The position numbers and the translations under genes were made by a program. A stretch of 64,000 nt of DNA, from assembly GCF_035978755.1 (NCBI RefSeq), contig NZ_CP108414.1:930001-994000 (forward strand), in the 5' to 3' direction. The notes beneath the pieces were generated by a model. It ran no database searches. It saw nothing but the letters and a program-made list of their open reading frames with translations, and was not told the origin of the DNA. Below are positions 42,201 to 52,400 of this stretch, piece after piece. How positions within the stretch are numbered: position 1 is the stretch's first letter; each line of letters opens with the position of its first letter. This stretch comes from Streptomyces sp. NBC_01298 (GTDB taxonomy: Bacteria; Actinomycetota; Actinomycetes; Streptomycetales; Streptomycetaceae).

Positions 42201-44144
42201 TCACCTCTGGCTCATGCGTCCGATTCCGTCCGAGTGGTGAAGCGTGGAGGGCTTCTCCCAGCCTCTCGCCGATGCGGGCAGGGGAAGGGAGAACCAGACG
42301 GCTTTGCCCTCGGCCGTGGGCAGGGTGCCCCAGGCCTCGGCGAGGGAGTCGACCAACAGCAGTCCCCGTCCGGATTCGGCGTCGTGCGAGGCGAACCGGG
42401 CCTGCGGGAGTACGGGGCTTCCGTCGCACACTTCGACGCTGAGTTCGCGCGCCGCCTGGCGGACTCGAAGCCTGACCGGGCCGCAGCTGTGGTTCACCGC
42501 GTTGGAGAGGAGTTCCGACGCGAGCAGGCACGCGGTCTCGCACAGCTGGTCGTCGCTCCTCCCCCAGGCCCCGAGGGTGGAACGCAGGAAGCGGCGGCCC
42601 GCGCCGACGCTGCTGGGCTGGGCGGGCAGCACCACGCTCTGCGAGGTCACGGGCGAATCGGGGAGGTGGACGAGGAGCAAGGTGACGTCGTCCGCGTAGT
42701 GGTCGGCGTCGGCGTCCGGAAGCATCTCGCCGAGGAGCCAGTCGGCCATCACTTCCAGACCTTCGACCTTGGCGCAGGTCTTGGCCAGTGCCAGGGACAG
42801 GCGGTCGACTTGTTCCTCGATGTCACTGCCCGGGGTTTCGACCAGTCCGTCGGTGTAGAGGGCGAGGACCGAGCCGGGTTCCACGGTGTGGCGGCTCTCG
42901 TGGTGTGGAACTTCGCCGACACCGAGCGGCACGCTGACATCGACATCGAGTCGGCTCACCTGGCCGTCGGGGGCAGCGAGGAGCAAGGGGAGGTGCCCGG
43001 CCGAGCAGACGGTCAGCTCTGCCGCGTCCGCGTCGACGACCAGGTAGCAGCAGGTGACGAACTGATCCGGGAGTTCGCTGACCACGGCGTCGAGGGCGCG
43101 CATCAGCTGCCAGGGCGGCATGCCGGTCTTGGCCAGCGCGTGTGAGGCCGAGCGGAGCTGACCCATGACGGCGGCGGCCTCCAGCCCGCGGCCCATGACG
43201 TCGCCGATCATGACACCGACCCGGCCACCGCCCAGGGGGATCAGGTCGAACCAGTCGCCGCCCACACCCGCCCCCTGGCGAGCCGGAAAGTACCGGCTCG
43301 CCGTCGGCATCCCCGGGACCGCCGCCGGTGATCCCATGAGACTGCGCTGCAAGGTGAGGGCGACGTGGCGCTGCTGTTCGTAGAGTTCGGCGAGCTTGTC
43401 CTCGGCGGCCTTGCGGTCGCTCACGTCTCGGATGGCCGCCGATACGAGCGTGCCGTCCGGGGTTTCCAGGGGGCTGAGGCTGATCTCGACGGGGAACTCT
43501 CGCCCGTCCCGGCACAGGCCGTGCAGTTCCAGTCCGGCGCCCATGGGTCTGACCTGGCGGTCGACGAAGTAGCCCTGCCGGAAGTGGGAGTGGTGACCGC
43601 GGAACCTCTCCGGGACGAGGATCTCGACGGGCCGGCCCAGGAGATCTGCCCGAGTGTGGCCGAAGAGCGCTTCTGTCTGGGCGTTGACGAGTTGGATGGT
43701 GCCGCGGTCGTCAACGATGACCATCGCGTCGGGGGCGGCTTCCAGGAGTGCCCGGAACAGCTCTTCAGCGGCCTTTCGTTCGCTCACATCGCGTACGGCC
43801 GCGGAGATGAGCAGGCCGTCGGCGGTCTGCAAGGGACTGAGGCTGATCTCGACGGGGAACTCGCGCCCGTCCCGGCACAGGCCGTACAGCTCCAGGCCCG
43901 CCCCCATGGGCCGGACCTGACGGCTGGCCGCGTACCCGAGCCGGTGGTGCGGGTGGAGCCCCCGGAAACGCTCGGGTACCAGGACGTCGATGGGCCGGCC
44001 GAGCAGCTCCTGCCTCGGGTAACCGAACAGCGCCTCCGTCTGGGCGTTCACCAGCCGGATCACACCCGCGTCGTCCACGATCACCATCGCGTCCGGTGCC
44101 GCTTCCAGCAGGGCTCGGAAGGGTTCCTCGGTCGTTGTCGTCAT
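42201..44144 (-). CDS. PAS-PAS-SpoIIE phosphatase-HATPase regulator
   Basis: 647 residues. Two PAS domains (about 8-125 and 130-245) are nearly duplicates, sharing EPFRALLEAAPDAMVIVDD-type starts, LFG, PERFRG and GRPxxxLVPER blocks; a PP2C-type SpoIIE phosphatase follows (VGGDWFDLIPL at about 310, GDVMGRGLEA, YTDGLVE, DDVTLLLV), then a C-terminal GHKL anti-sigma ATPase (ELLSNAVNHS, SGRGLLLVDSLA). It would sense via PAS and dephosphorylate STAS antagonists. ATG 44144 starts MTTTTEEPF. No partner STAS gene adjoins; one is encoded at 17222. Confidence 0.9.
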   Translation of the reverse strand: MTTTTEEPFRALLEAAPDAMVIVDDAGVIRLVNAQTEALFGYPRQELLGRPIDVLVPERFRGLHPHHRLGYAASRQVRPMGAGLELYGLCRDGREFPVEISLSPLQTADGLLISAAVRDVSERKAAEELFRALLEAAPDAMVIVDDRGTIQLVNAQTEALFGHTRADLLGRPVEILVPERFRGHHSHFRQGYFVDRQVRPMGAGLELHGLCRDGREFPVEISLSPLETPDGTLVSAAIRDVSDRKAAEDKLAELYEQQRHVALTLQRSLMGSPAAVPGMPTASRYFPARQGAGVGGDWFDLIPLGGGRVGVMIGDVMGRGLEAAAVMGQLRSASHALAKTGMPPWQLMRALDAVVSELPDQFVTCCYLVVDADAAELTVCSAGHLPLLLAAPDGQVSRLDVDVSVPLGVGEVPHHESRHTVEPGSVLALYTDGLVETPGSDIEEQVDRLSLALAKTCAKVEGLEVMADWLLGEMLPDADADHYADDVTLLLVHLPDSPVTSQSVVLPAQPSSVGAGRRFLRSTLGAWGRSDDQLCETACLLASELLSNAVNHSCGPVRLRVRQAARELSVEVCDGSPVLPQARFASHDAESGRGLLLVDSLAEAWGTLPTAEGKAVWFSLPLPASARGWEKPSTLHHSDGIGRMSQR

Positions 44145-44273
44145 GTCGTGCCTCGCACTCGCCGAACACCACCGAAGCCGACATCCGATCACGCCCTCAC
44201 ACGTCACCACGCCCGTTGACTGGAACATGTGCGCAAATGACCGAGTGTGACAACGGGCGGGAGCCGGCCGCGG

Positions 44274-44600
44274 TCACTGATCCGCGAGGAGGCCGGGCAG
44301 TCTGCGCATGTCGTCGAAGACGACGGTGCCGGGGCCTTCGAGTCGGTCCGCGGGAACCATCCCCCCGGCGTAGGCGAACGCTCGCATGCCTGCGGCTCGG
44401 GCTGCTTGCAGACCGTACTGGCTGTCCTCGACCACGGCGCATGCCTCAGGCGCGATCCCCATCCGTCGCGCGGCGTGGAGGAACAGATCCGGGGACGGGG
44501 GTGAGCCCGGCGGCGAGCGCATCGCGGTAGAGGGGCTTGAACTCCTCTTCCCAGTCGGCCGGCAGGCCGTGCCCGAGGGCCTCTTGCGCGACCGCCGCCG
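44274..44600 (-). pseudogene. Degraded HAD-superfamily phosphatase
   Basis: Two pieces in different minus-strand frames: AVAQEALGHGLPADWEEEFKPLYRDALAAGLTPVPG (about 44485-44590) and PDLFLHAARRMGIAPEACAVVEDSQYGLQAARAAGMRAFAY to the stop at 44274. They are the cap and the C-terminal motif III/IV parts of a beta-phosphoglucomutase-like HAD enzyme. The nucleophile motif I and the core between the pieces are deleted. The Nramp gene starts on the opposite strand just beyond the lost N-terminus. Confidence 0.65.
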
Positions 44601-44653
44601 AACCGTTTTGGTGGCTCCCGTCACTCGGGGGGCGAACGGGAAGGCGGCCACAG

Positions 44654-45931
44654 ATGGCGGACACCACGCGGACGGACACCGTGGGGAGCGAAAACCACGC
44701 TCCGCGCAAGGCGAGTTGGCGATCCGTCGGCCCCGGAATCGTCGTGGCGGCGACCGGAGTCGGGGCCGGCGACCTCGTGGCCACGCTCCTCGCGGGCAGC
44801 AAGTTCGGCTACACACTGCTGTGGGCCGCGGTCATCGGCTGCCTCGTCAAGATCTCGCTCGCCGAGGCGGCCGGCCGCTGGCACCTCGCGACCGGCCGTA
44901 CCCTCTTCGACGGCTGGCACAGCCTCGGCTCCTGGACCACCGTCTACTTCGCGGGGTACGTCGTCGTCTGGGGCTTCGTCTACGGCGCCGCCGCGATGTC
45001 CTCCAGTGCGCTCCCGTTGGCCGCGCTCTTCCCGGACGTCATGGACCTGAAGCTCTGGGCCGTGCTGTGCGGTCTGGCCGGGCTGGTCTTCGTCTGGTTC
45101 AACCGGTACGCCGTCTTCGAGAAGGTCATGACCGTCCTGGTCGGCGTGATGTTCCTGGTCACCGTGTATCTCGCGATCCGCGTCACGCCCCGCCTGGACG
45201 CGGCCTTCGCCGGCCTCGCGCCCGTGCTGCCGGACGGTTCGCTGGTCTACACGCTCGGGCTGATCGGCGGCGTGGGCGGCACGATCACCCTCGCCGCGTA
45301 CGGCTACTGGGTGAACGCGAAGGGCTGGACGAACACGAGTTGGATGAAGGTGATGCGGCTCGACAACCGCGTCGCCTACCTCACCACCGGGATCTTCGTG
45401 GTGTCCATGCTCATCGTCGGGGCCGAGCTGCTGCACTCGTCCGGCGTGGCCCTGGCCAAGGGTGACAAGGGGCTGCTCGATCTGAGTGCCGTCCTGGAGG
45501 AGCACTACGGAAGGGCGACCGCCAAGCTCTTCCTGGTCGGGTTCTTCGCCACGTCCTTCACCTCCCTGATCGGCGTGTGGCACGGAGTGAGCCTGATGTT
45601 CGCCGACTTCGCCGCGAAGTTCCGGCCGCCGCTCGTCCCGGCCGGGATGAACCCGGCGAGGTCCCTGCCCTTCCGGGTCTACCTGCTCTGGCTCACCTTC
45701 CCGCCCATCAGCCTGCTCTTCCTGGACCAGCCCTTCGGGCTCATCGTGGTGTACGGAGTGATCGGCGCGCTCTTCATGCCCTTCCTCGCCCTGACGCTGC
45801 TGTGGCTGCTCAACTCCTCGCGCACACCGGCCCAGTGGCGCAACGGCCCGCTGAGCAACGCGATGCTGGGGGCCGCCGGCCTGTTGTTCGTGGTGCTGTG
45901 CGTCCAGCAACTGTGGGAGCTGGTCCGGTAG
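44654..45931 (+). CDS. Nramp-related membrane transporter with non-canonical TM1 motif
   Basis: 425 residues, about 11 transmembrane helices. N-terminus VGPGIVVAATGVGAGDLVATLLAGSKFGYTLLWA follows the Nramp TM1 pattern, but the metal-binding DPGN is replaced by GAGD, and the TM6 MPH motif is missing (GGVGGTITLAAYGYW). It is therefore in the family's divergent branch and is not expected to be a standard Mn/Fe importer. Start ATG 44654 (MADTTRTDT). It faces a broken HAD gene on the minus strand. Confidence 0.82.
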   Translation: MADTTRTDTVGSENHAPRKASWRSVGPGIVVAATGVGAGDLVATLLAGSKFGYTLLWAAVIGCLVKISLAEAAGRWHLATGRTLFDGWHSLGSWTTVYFAGYVVVWGFVYGAAAMSSSALPLAALFPDVMDLKLWAVLCGLAGLVFVWFNRYAVFEKVMTVLVGVMFLVTVYLAIRVTPRLDAAFAGLAPVLPDGSLVYTLGLIGGVGGTITLAAYGYWVNAKGWTNTSWMKVMRLDNRVAYLTTGIFVVSMLIVGAELLHSSGVALAKGDKGLLDLSAVLEEHYGRATAKLFLVGFFATSFTSLIGVWHGVSLMFADFAAKFRPPLVPAGMNPARSLPFRVYLLWLTFPPISLLFLDQPFGLIVVYGVIGALFMPFLALTLLWLLNSSRTPAQWRNGPLSNAMLGAAGLLFVVLCVQQLWELVR

Positions 45932-46080
45932 CGCTCACGAAGCGGCGGCGGAACCGAGCATGACACCCCCTGCACACCCTCGCCTCTCGGCAGGTTGCAC
46001 GAACTCCGGCCCCGCGGCTTGCCGCGATTGCGCAGAGACGGGCTTCGAACCGTGCTCCAGGATGTGCGATCAAACAAGGT

Positions 46081-46107
46081 GTGAGCCGGATGTGACATCC
46101 GGTTCAC
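46081..46107. promoter_or_regulatory. Extended palindrome ahead of the secreted hydrolase
   Basis: GTGAGCCGGATG-TGA-CATCCGGTTCAC: 12-base arms with a single mismatch around a 3-base centre, 23 bases before the GTG at 46131. Operator or leader hairpin. Confidence 0.45.
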
Positions 46108-46130
46108 CGTGACGACATGGGGAGTCGACC

Positions 46131-46973
46131 GTGCTCTGGAGAAAACTGCTCGTACCTCTGACCTCGCTCGTGCTCGTGCTGACTGCCTCCGCCGGCGCGG
46201 GTGCGGCAGCGGCGCCCACCGGTTCCGCTTCCGAAGCGGTCGTGGCCGACTACGGCGCTCCCGGCCCCTACGCCACCGCGGTGGAAGTCGGGGTCGTGAC
46301 CACCCTCTACTACCCGCGCGACATCGCGACCAGCGACCGCCGCCACCCCGTCATCGTGTGGGGAAACGGCACCTTCGCCTTCCCCGTCGTCTACCGCGAC
46401 CTGCTGCTGCACTGGGCCAGCCAGGGCTTCATCGTCGCCGCCGCCAACACCCCCCAGTCGAACCTCGGCCTCTCCATGCGCGCCGGAATCGATCTGCTCA
46501 CGCACCGGAACGCCGACCCCGCCAGCGCCTTCCACGGCCACGTCGATCTGGAGCACATCGGCGCGTCCGGCCACTCGCAGGGCGGAGCCGCCGCCATCGT
46601 CGTCGGCGCGGACCCGCGCATCGACACCATCCTGCCCATCCAGCCCGGGCCCCTCGCCAACATCAACGAGGTGCACGGACCCGCACTCCTCCTGGCCGGG
46701 CAGGAGGACAGCATCGTCTTCCCCTTCCTGGTCAAGGCCTTCTACGACGCCGCCGACCACATCCCGGCCGTCTACGGGGAACTCCGCGGCGCCGACCACT
46801 TCACGGTCGTGGGCGACCCCGGCCCGTTCGCCGCGCCCACCACCGCCTGGTTCAAGGCGCACCTGATGGGAGATCAGGCCGCGCGTGCCCAGTTCTTCGG
46901 GGCCGGCTGCGGGATCTGTACCGACAGCGGCACCTGGTCCGACGTCCGTCGCAACGGCCTCGTCGCCCAGTGA
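46131..46973 (+). CDS. Secreted alpha/beta hydrolase (cutinase/PET-hydrolase-like)
   Basis: 280 residues. Signal peptide: basic start then LLVPLTSLVLVLTASAGAGAAAA with cleavage expected near residue 30. The mature part has GHSQGG as nucleophile elbow (about residues 147-152), an oxyanion region WGNGTFAFP, and an acid/His pair in AGQEDSIV and GADHFTV; two late cysteines (CGIC) may form a disulphide as in Streptomyces cutinase-like lipases. Secreted esterase acting on polyesters or lipids; exact substrate unknown. GTG 46131 follows GGGGAG. Confidence 0.8.
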   Translation: MLWRKLLVPLTSLVLVLTASAGAGAAAAPTGSASEAVVADYGAPGPYATAVEVGVVTTLYYPRDIATSDRRHPVIVWGNGTFAFPVVYRDLLLHWASQGFIVAAANTPQSNLGLSMRAGIDLLTHRNADPASAFHGHVDLEHIGASGHSQGGAAAIVVGADPRIDTILPIQPGPLANINEVHGPALLLAGQEDSIVFPFLVKAFYDAADHIPAVYGELRGADHFTVVGDPGPFAAPTTAWFKAHLMGDQAARAQFFGAGCGICTDSGTWSDVRRNGLVAQ

Positions 46974-47095
46974 CCCGGCCCCGGAGACTTCTTCCGCCCT
47001 GACCGGTGACCGACCCGATCCGCACGTCGCCGCCCGCCCCGTCCCCGACGCCGTACGGCCGGGGCGGGCGGCCCTCCTCACACGAAAGGACTGCG

Positions 47096-48496
47096 ATGGA
47101 TCTCATCGCGACCACCGGGCAGGGCAAGGTCCGGGGCCGTTTCCACAACGGGATCGCCACCTTCCTCGGCATCCCGTACGCCGCTCCGCCCTTCGGTCCC
47201 CACCGCTTCCGCGCTCCCGCCCCGGTCGAGCCCTGGGAAGGGGTGCGAGACGCGCTGGAGTACGGGCCCACCGCCCCCAAGCGTCCCTACCGTCCGCCCC
47301 TCGACCGGCTGATACCCGACCCCTCCATCGCCGGGGACGACTGTCTCAACCTCAACGTCTGGACGCCGTCCGTCGGCGAGGGCCGGCTGCCGGTCATGGT
47401 CTGGATCCACGGTGGTTCCCTGCGCAACGGCTCGGCGAGCCTGCCGCTCTACGACGGGGCCGCCTTCGCCCGCGACGGAGTGGTCCTCGTCTCCGTCAAC
47501 TACCGGCTCGGCGTCGAGGGGTTCGGGGTCTTCCCCGACGCCCCCGCCAACCGGGGCCTCCTCGACCAGGTCGCGGCCCTGGTCTGGGTCCGCGACAACA
47601 TCGCCTCCTTCGGCGGGGACCCGGCGAACGTCACCGTGTGCGGGGAGTCCGCCGGGGCGATCAGCATCGCGGCCCTCATGACCAGCCCCGCCGCGTCCGG
47701 GCTGCTGCGCCGGGCGATCCTGCAGAGCGGCCCGCCGCACACGGTGTCGCGCCGCGAGGGCGCGAAGGCCGTGCGGGCGATGGCGAGGAGACTGCGGATC
47801 CCGGCCACCGCCGAGGCGTTCGCGGGCGTGGACCGTGACCTGCTGCTGGACGCGCAGGCAGCGGTGGTCGACCGGTCGGGCCCCATCGGCGGCGGTCCCG
47901 GGTTCCACATCGTGGCCGACGGCGAGCTCGTACCCACCGACCCGCCCCTTCCCCGGGCCGACCTTCTGCTGGGCGGCAACCGGGAGGAGTACCGGCTGTG
48001 GTTCGTACCCGGCGGCACCGTGGACCGCGTCAACAGGCTCACCCTGCGGCTCGCCCTGCTCAAGTTCCGTGTCCCGCAGCGGGTGGCACGGCTGTACGGA
48101 GCCACCCGGCCGCACGCCAAACCCGGCGAGCTCCTCGGGGAGATGGCCACCGACCTGCTCCTGCGGGGGCCCCTCAACCGCCTGGCCGACTCCCGGCCCG
48201 ACCGCACCTTCGTCTACGAGTTCGCCTGGCGCTCGCCCGTGATGGGGCTCGGCGCGTGCCACGCGCTGGAACTCGGCTTCGTCTTCGACAACCTGCGCGC
48301 CGCGGAGGGCCTGACCGGGCCGGACGCCCCCCAGCCACTGGCGGACGCCATGCACCGCGCCTGGGTCGCCTTCGCCGCCACGGGAGACCCGGGCTGGCCG
48401 GGCTGGAACGCGGACCGGCCCGTCATGGTCTTCGACCACCCCGGCTCCGGCCCGGTCCTCGCGCCCCGGCACGAGGAACTCCGCGCCTGGCTGTGA
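47096..48496 (+). CDS. Type B carboxylesterase
   Basis: 466 residues, cytosolic (no signal). The family blocks are intact: FLGIPYAAPPFG, EDCLNLNVW-like GDDCLNLNVW, oxyanion WIHGGSLRNGS, and the nucleophile elbow GESAGA at about residues 187-192, with the C-terminal His in GACHALELGFVF. These serine hydrolases act on small esters or detoxify xenobiotics. ATG 47096 follows GAAAGGA. Follows the secreted hydrolase by about 120 bases; whether they form an operon is uncertain. Confidence 0.87.
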   Translation: MDLIATTGQGKVRGRFHNGIATFLGIPYAAPPFGPHRFRAPAPVEPWEGVRDALEYGPTAPKRPYRPPLDRLIPDPSIAGDDCLNLNVWTPSVGEGRLPVMVWIHGGSLRNGSASLPLYDGAAFARDGVVLVSVNYRLGVEGFGVFPDAPANRGLLDQVAALVWVRDNIASFGGDPANVTVCGESAGAISIAALMTSPAASGLLRRAILQSGPPHTVSRREGAKAVRAMARRLRIPATAEAFAGVDRDLLLDAQAAVVDRSGPIGGGPGFHIVADGELVPTDPPLPRADLLLGGNREEYRLWFVPGGTVDRVNRLTLRLALLKFRVPQRVARLYGATRPHAKPGELLGEMATDLLLRGPLNRLADSRPDRTFVYEFAWRSPVMGLGACHALELGFVFDNLRAAEGLTGPDAPQPLADAMHRAWVAFAATGDPGWPGWNADRPVMVFDHPGSGPVLAPRHEELRAWL

Positions 48497-48509
48497 CCGC
48501 TGACGGGCG

Positions 48510-49658
48510 TCATCCGGCGATGCCACGATGATCCGCGGGCCCGGCCAGGTCCCTGGCGACGAGCGCTGCCTGGATCAGCCGGGCCTGTGCGGGAACCGCG
48601 AGGTCGAGGCCGGTCAGCGTGCTCACTCGCTGCAGCCGGTAGTCAAGGGTGTTGCGGTGCACGCACAGATCCGACGCCGTCCGGCGGCGGTTGAGCCCGT
48701 GCTCCACGAACACGCGCAGCGTCCGCAGCAGGAAGGGGTGCTCCTCCAAGGGGTCGAGCTTGGCCGCCAGCCGTACGAGGCCGTCCCCGGGGCGCGCGAT
48801 CTGGTGCTCCAGCAGCACGTCGTCCAGGCGGTAGCACCCGGGCGGCCGTCCCAGGCGCAGTACGAGGTCCAGTACGCGGCCGGCCTCCTGGGCCGCCGCC
48901 GGAACCGCGGCCGGGACGGCGGAGCGGGCGGCGGCGGCGCGCACGCTCTGCCCCACGTCCTTCTCCAGCCGGGCCACCAGGCCGGGCACGTCGGCGCCGC
49001 CCGGCAGCAGGGCGGTCCAGGAGACGTGGTCCATCAGCACGGGGATCCCGGTGAAGGCGTCGAGCGAGGACTGCACCAGTCTCGTCGGCGGGTCTGACTC
49101 GAACGCGAAGGCGACCACCTCGTGGTCGCCCACCACCGACACCCGTGCCACGTCGGCCAGCTCCTCGTACGGCCGTCCCGCCAGCAGGGCGCCGAGCAGG
49201 GCCCGGCGTACCCGCTTGTCCTCGCTGTGGAGGTCCTCCTGGGCGTTCTGGTGGGCGAGGACCACCGCGGGCAGGGCGGCGTGCAGGCAGCCGAGGAGCC
49301 TGCCGCCCGCTCCGGCCAGCTCGCCTGGCTCCGCGACCTCGGTCAGCGTCTGCCACCACACCTCGGCGCCGATCAGGTACGCGGTGATCACCGCTTCGAG
49401 GGGGACGCGCTCCTCGGCCCGGCGCGCCGACCACTCGATGAGCCGGGTCAGGTCGCCCGGACCCATCGGCCCCCCGCCCCCGTCACGCAGTGCCCTGAGC
49501 AGCAGCGCGTGCACCGCCTCGATGGACCGCGCGACCTCGCCCTGGAGGGTGGCGCGGGGCAGCGCCCCGTAGAACGGCGCCTCCGCCGCGCAGCGCGCGA
49601 CCACGACGGTGGTGAGGTCACCGACGCGTGCGGCCATCCGGGCGTGCAGGTCCGACAT
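48510..49658 (-). CDS. PucR/CdaR-type transcriptional regulator
   Basis: About 382 residues from ATG 49658 (an ATG at 49766 is an alternative and would overlap the next gene). N-terminal RsbT-antagonist-like helical domain, central GGDEF-like CdaR segment, and the C-terminal PucR helix-turn-helix LRTLRVFVEHGLNRRRTASDLCVHRNTLDYRLQRV with ExxTGLDL. Such regulators control catabolic or secondary metabolic genes. Its start region touches the decayed acyl-CoA ligase gene, beyond which lies a second PucR regulator at 51170; the set resembles a regulator-ligase module. Confidence 0.85.
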   Translation of the reverse strand: MSDLHARMAARVGDLTTVVVARCAAEAPFYGALPRATLQGEVARSIEAVHALLLRALRDGGGGPMGPGDLTRLIEWSARRAEERVPLEAVITAYLIGAEVWWQTLTEVAEPGELAGAGGRLLGCLHAALPAVVLAHQNAQEDLHSEDKRVRRALLGALLAGRPYEELADVARVSVVGDHEVVAFAFESDPPTRLVQSSLDAFTGIPVLMDHVSWTALLPGGADVPGLVARLEKDVGQSVRAAAARSAVPAAVPAAAQEAGRVLDLVLRLGRPPGCYRLDDVLLEHQIARPGDGLVRLAAKLDPLEEHPFLLRTLRVFVEHGLNRRRTASDLCVHRNTLDYRLQRVSTLTGLDLAVPAQARLIQAALVARDLAGPADHRGIAG

Positions 49659-49762
49659 CGGCGCATCGTCACACCGCCCCGGCCGCGGCGTCAATCGCGG
49701 CTCCCGGTCCGGCGACGGGGGCCGTGCGCGCGGCGTGTCCCCGAACCGTTCGCGGCGCGCGT

Positions 49763-51017
<1,255 letters not shown>

Positions 51018-51169
51018 GGTGGCTCCTTCACGCGGATGATGGCGGCATCGTCAGAATCGGGGACGCGTCCACCGCACGGCCATGTGCATCCGCACACCGT
51101 TCGTACCGTCCGTCTGGGCGTAGGCACCCGGGCTTCCGCGTGGACAGTGCATACGCCTAACCTGCTGCC

Positions 51170-52351
51170 ATGAACGACGAGGAGCGGACGCTGCGTCGGC
51201 ACCTTGCGACGGCTCTGCTCGCGGACATCGGCCGCCTCACCGATGCCCTGACCGCCGACATCCGCGCGCACAGCCCCTTCTACGCGTCCGGCCGGACCGT
51301 CTCCCCTGCGGATCTGCGGGTGACCTGCCGCCGTAACGTGGAACTGGCGCTCAACGACTTCGGCGAGCTGCCGTCCGGCGGCCGCCACATCGAGGCCGCT
51401 GCCACCGAGACCGGACGGCTGCGCGCCGAGCAGGGCGTCCCGCTGGCCACCGTGCTCCAGGCGTACCGGCGCGGCGGCCGGGTCATCTGGCAGGGGCTGG
51501 CGGACCGGATGCGCGACCGGCCACCGGCGCAGCAGCGGATGCTCGGCGACATCGCCGGCGCCCTCTGGGAGACCATCGACCGGTTCTCGTCGGCCATGGC
51601 CGACGCGTACGGGCTCACCACCGTGGAGCTGCAGCACCGGGAGGACTCCCGGCGCGGATCCCTCTTCGAAGCGTTGCTCGACGGGCGCGGCAGCGACCCG
51701 GCGGTGGCCGCCGCCGCGGCCACTGCCCTCGGGGTGCCGTCGCACGACCTGTACGCCGTGGTCGTCGTCGCCCAGAACCCGGCGTCTCCGGCCGAGCCGG
51801 GGCCCGCGCTGGAAGCCGCTGGGCTGTGGTCGTTCTGGCGGCCGCGTACGGAGGTCCTCGCCGGTCTGGTGCGGCTCGGCTCCACCGCGCCCGAGGAGTT
51901 GACGCGGATCCTCCGGGGGGCGGTGCGCTGCGCGGCGGGGATTTCGCCGCCGTTCGAGGAGCTGACCACGGCCGATCGGGGGCTGCGGCTGGCGGGGCGT
52001 GCGCTCGCGACCCTCCCGCCGGGCACCGGGCAGGTCGCGGCGCTCGACGACCGGCTGGTGCACGCCGTGCTCTGCGCCGACCCGGAGATCGCTCAGCGAA
52101 CGGTGGGGCGCTATCTCGACGGTGTGCTGAGCAGCGGTTCCGAGCGGGCGGTGCTGCTGGAGACGCTGCGCGTCTGGCTCGACGAGGGCTGCTCGGCCTC
52201 CCGCACCGCCGAGCGGCTCTACTGCCACCGCAATACGGTGCGGGGCCGCATCGGACGCATCGCCGAACTGACCGGCTGGTCGGCGGAATCCGGCGAGGCC
52301 CGGCTGGGCTGGGCTCTCGCGCTGCGGGCGCTGGGCGGAGCAGCGGCCTGA
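51170..52351 (+). CDS. PucR-family helix-turn-helix regulator
   Basis: 393 residues. N-terminal RsbT/RsbR-like helical region with ATVLQAYRRGGRVIWQGLADRM, central diguanylate-cyclase-like sensor portion, C-terminal PucR HTH: LETLRVWLDEGCSASRTAERLYCHRNTVRGRIGRIAELTG (about residues 326-365). Divergent from the defunct acyl-CoA ligase and presumably once its regulator, or a regulator of fatty acid/aromatic use. Convergent with the flavin reductase gene at 52401. Confidence 0.87.
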   Translation: MNDEERTLRRHLATALLADIGRLTDALTADIRAHSPFYASGRTVSPADLRVTCRRNVELALNDFGELPSGGRHIEAAATETGRLRAEQGVPLATVLQAYRRGGRVIWQGLADRMRDRPPAQQRMLGDIAGALWETIDRFSSAMADAYGLTTVELQHREDSRRGSLFEALLDGRGSDPAVAAAAATALGVPSHDLYAVVVVAQNPASPAEPGPALEAAGLWSFWRPRTEVLAGLVRLGSTAPEELTRILRGAVRCAAGISPPFEELTTADRGLRLAGRALATLPPGTGQVAALDDRLVHAVLCADPEIAQRTVGRYLDGVLSSGSERAVLLETLRVWLDEGCSASRTAERLYCHRNTVRGRIGRIAELTGWSAESGEARLGWALALRALGGAAA

Positions 52352-52400
52352 GTACGAACTTTCGGGCAACCGAGTACGAGACCGAGCCCGGCGGATCGGT

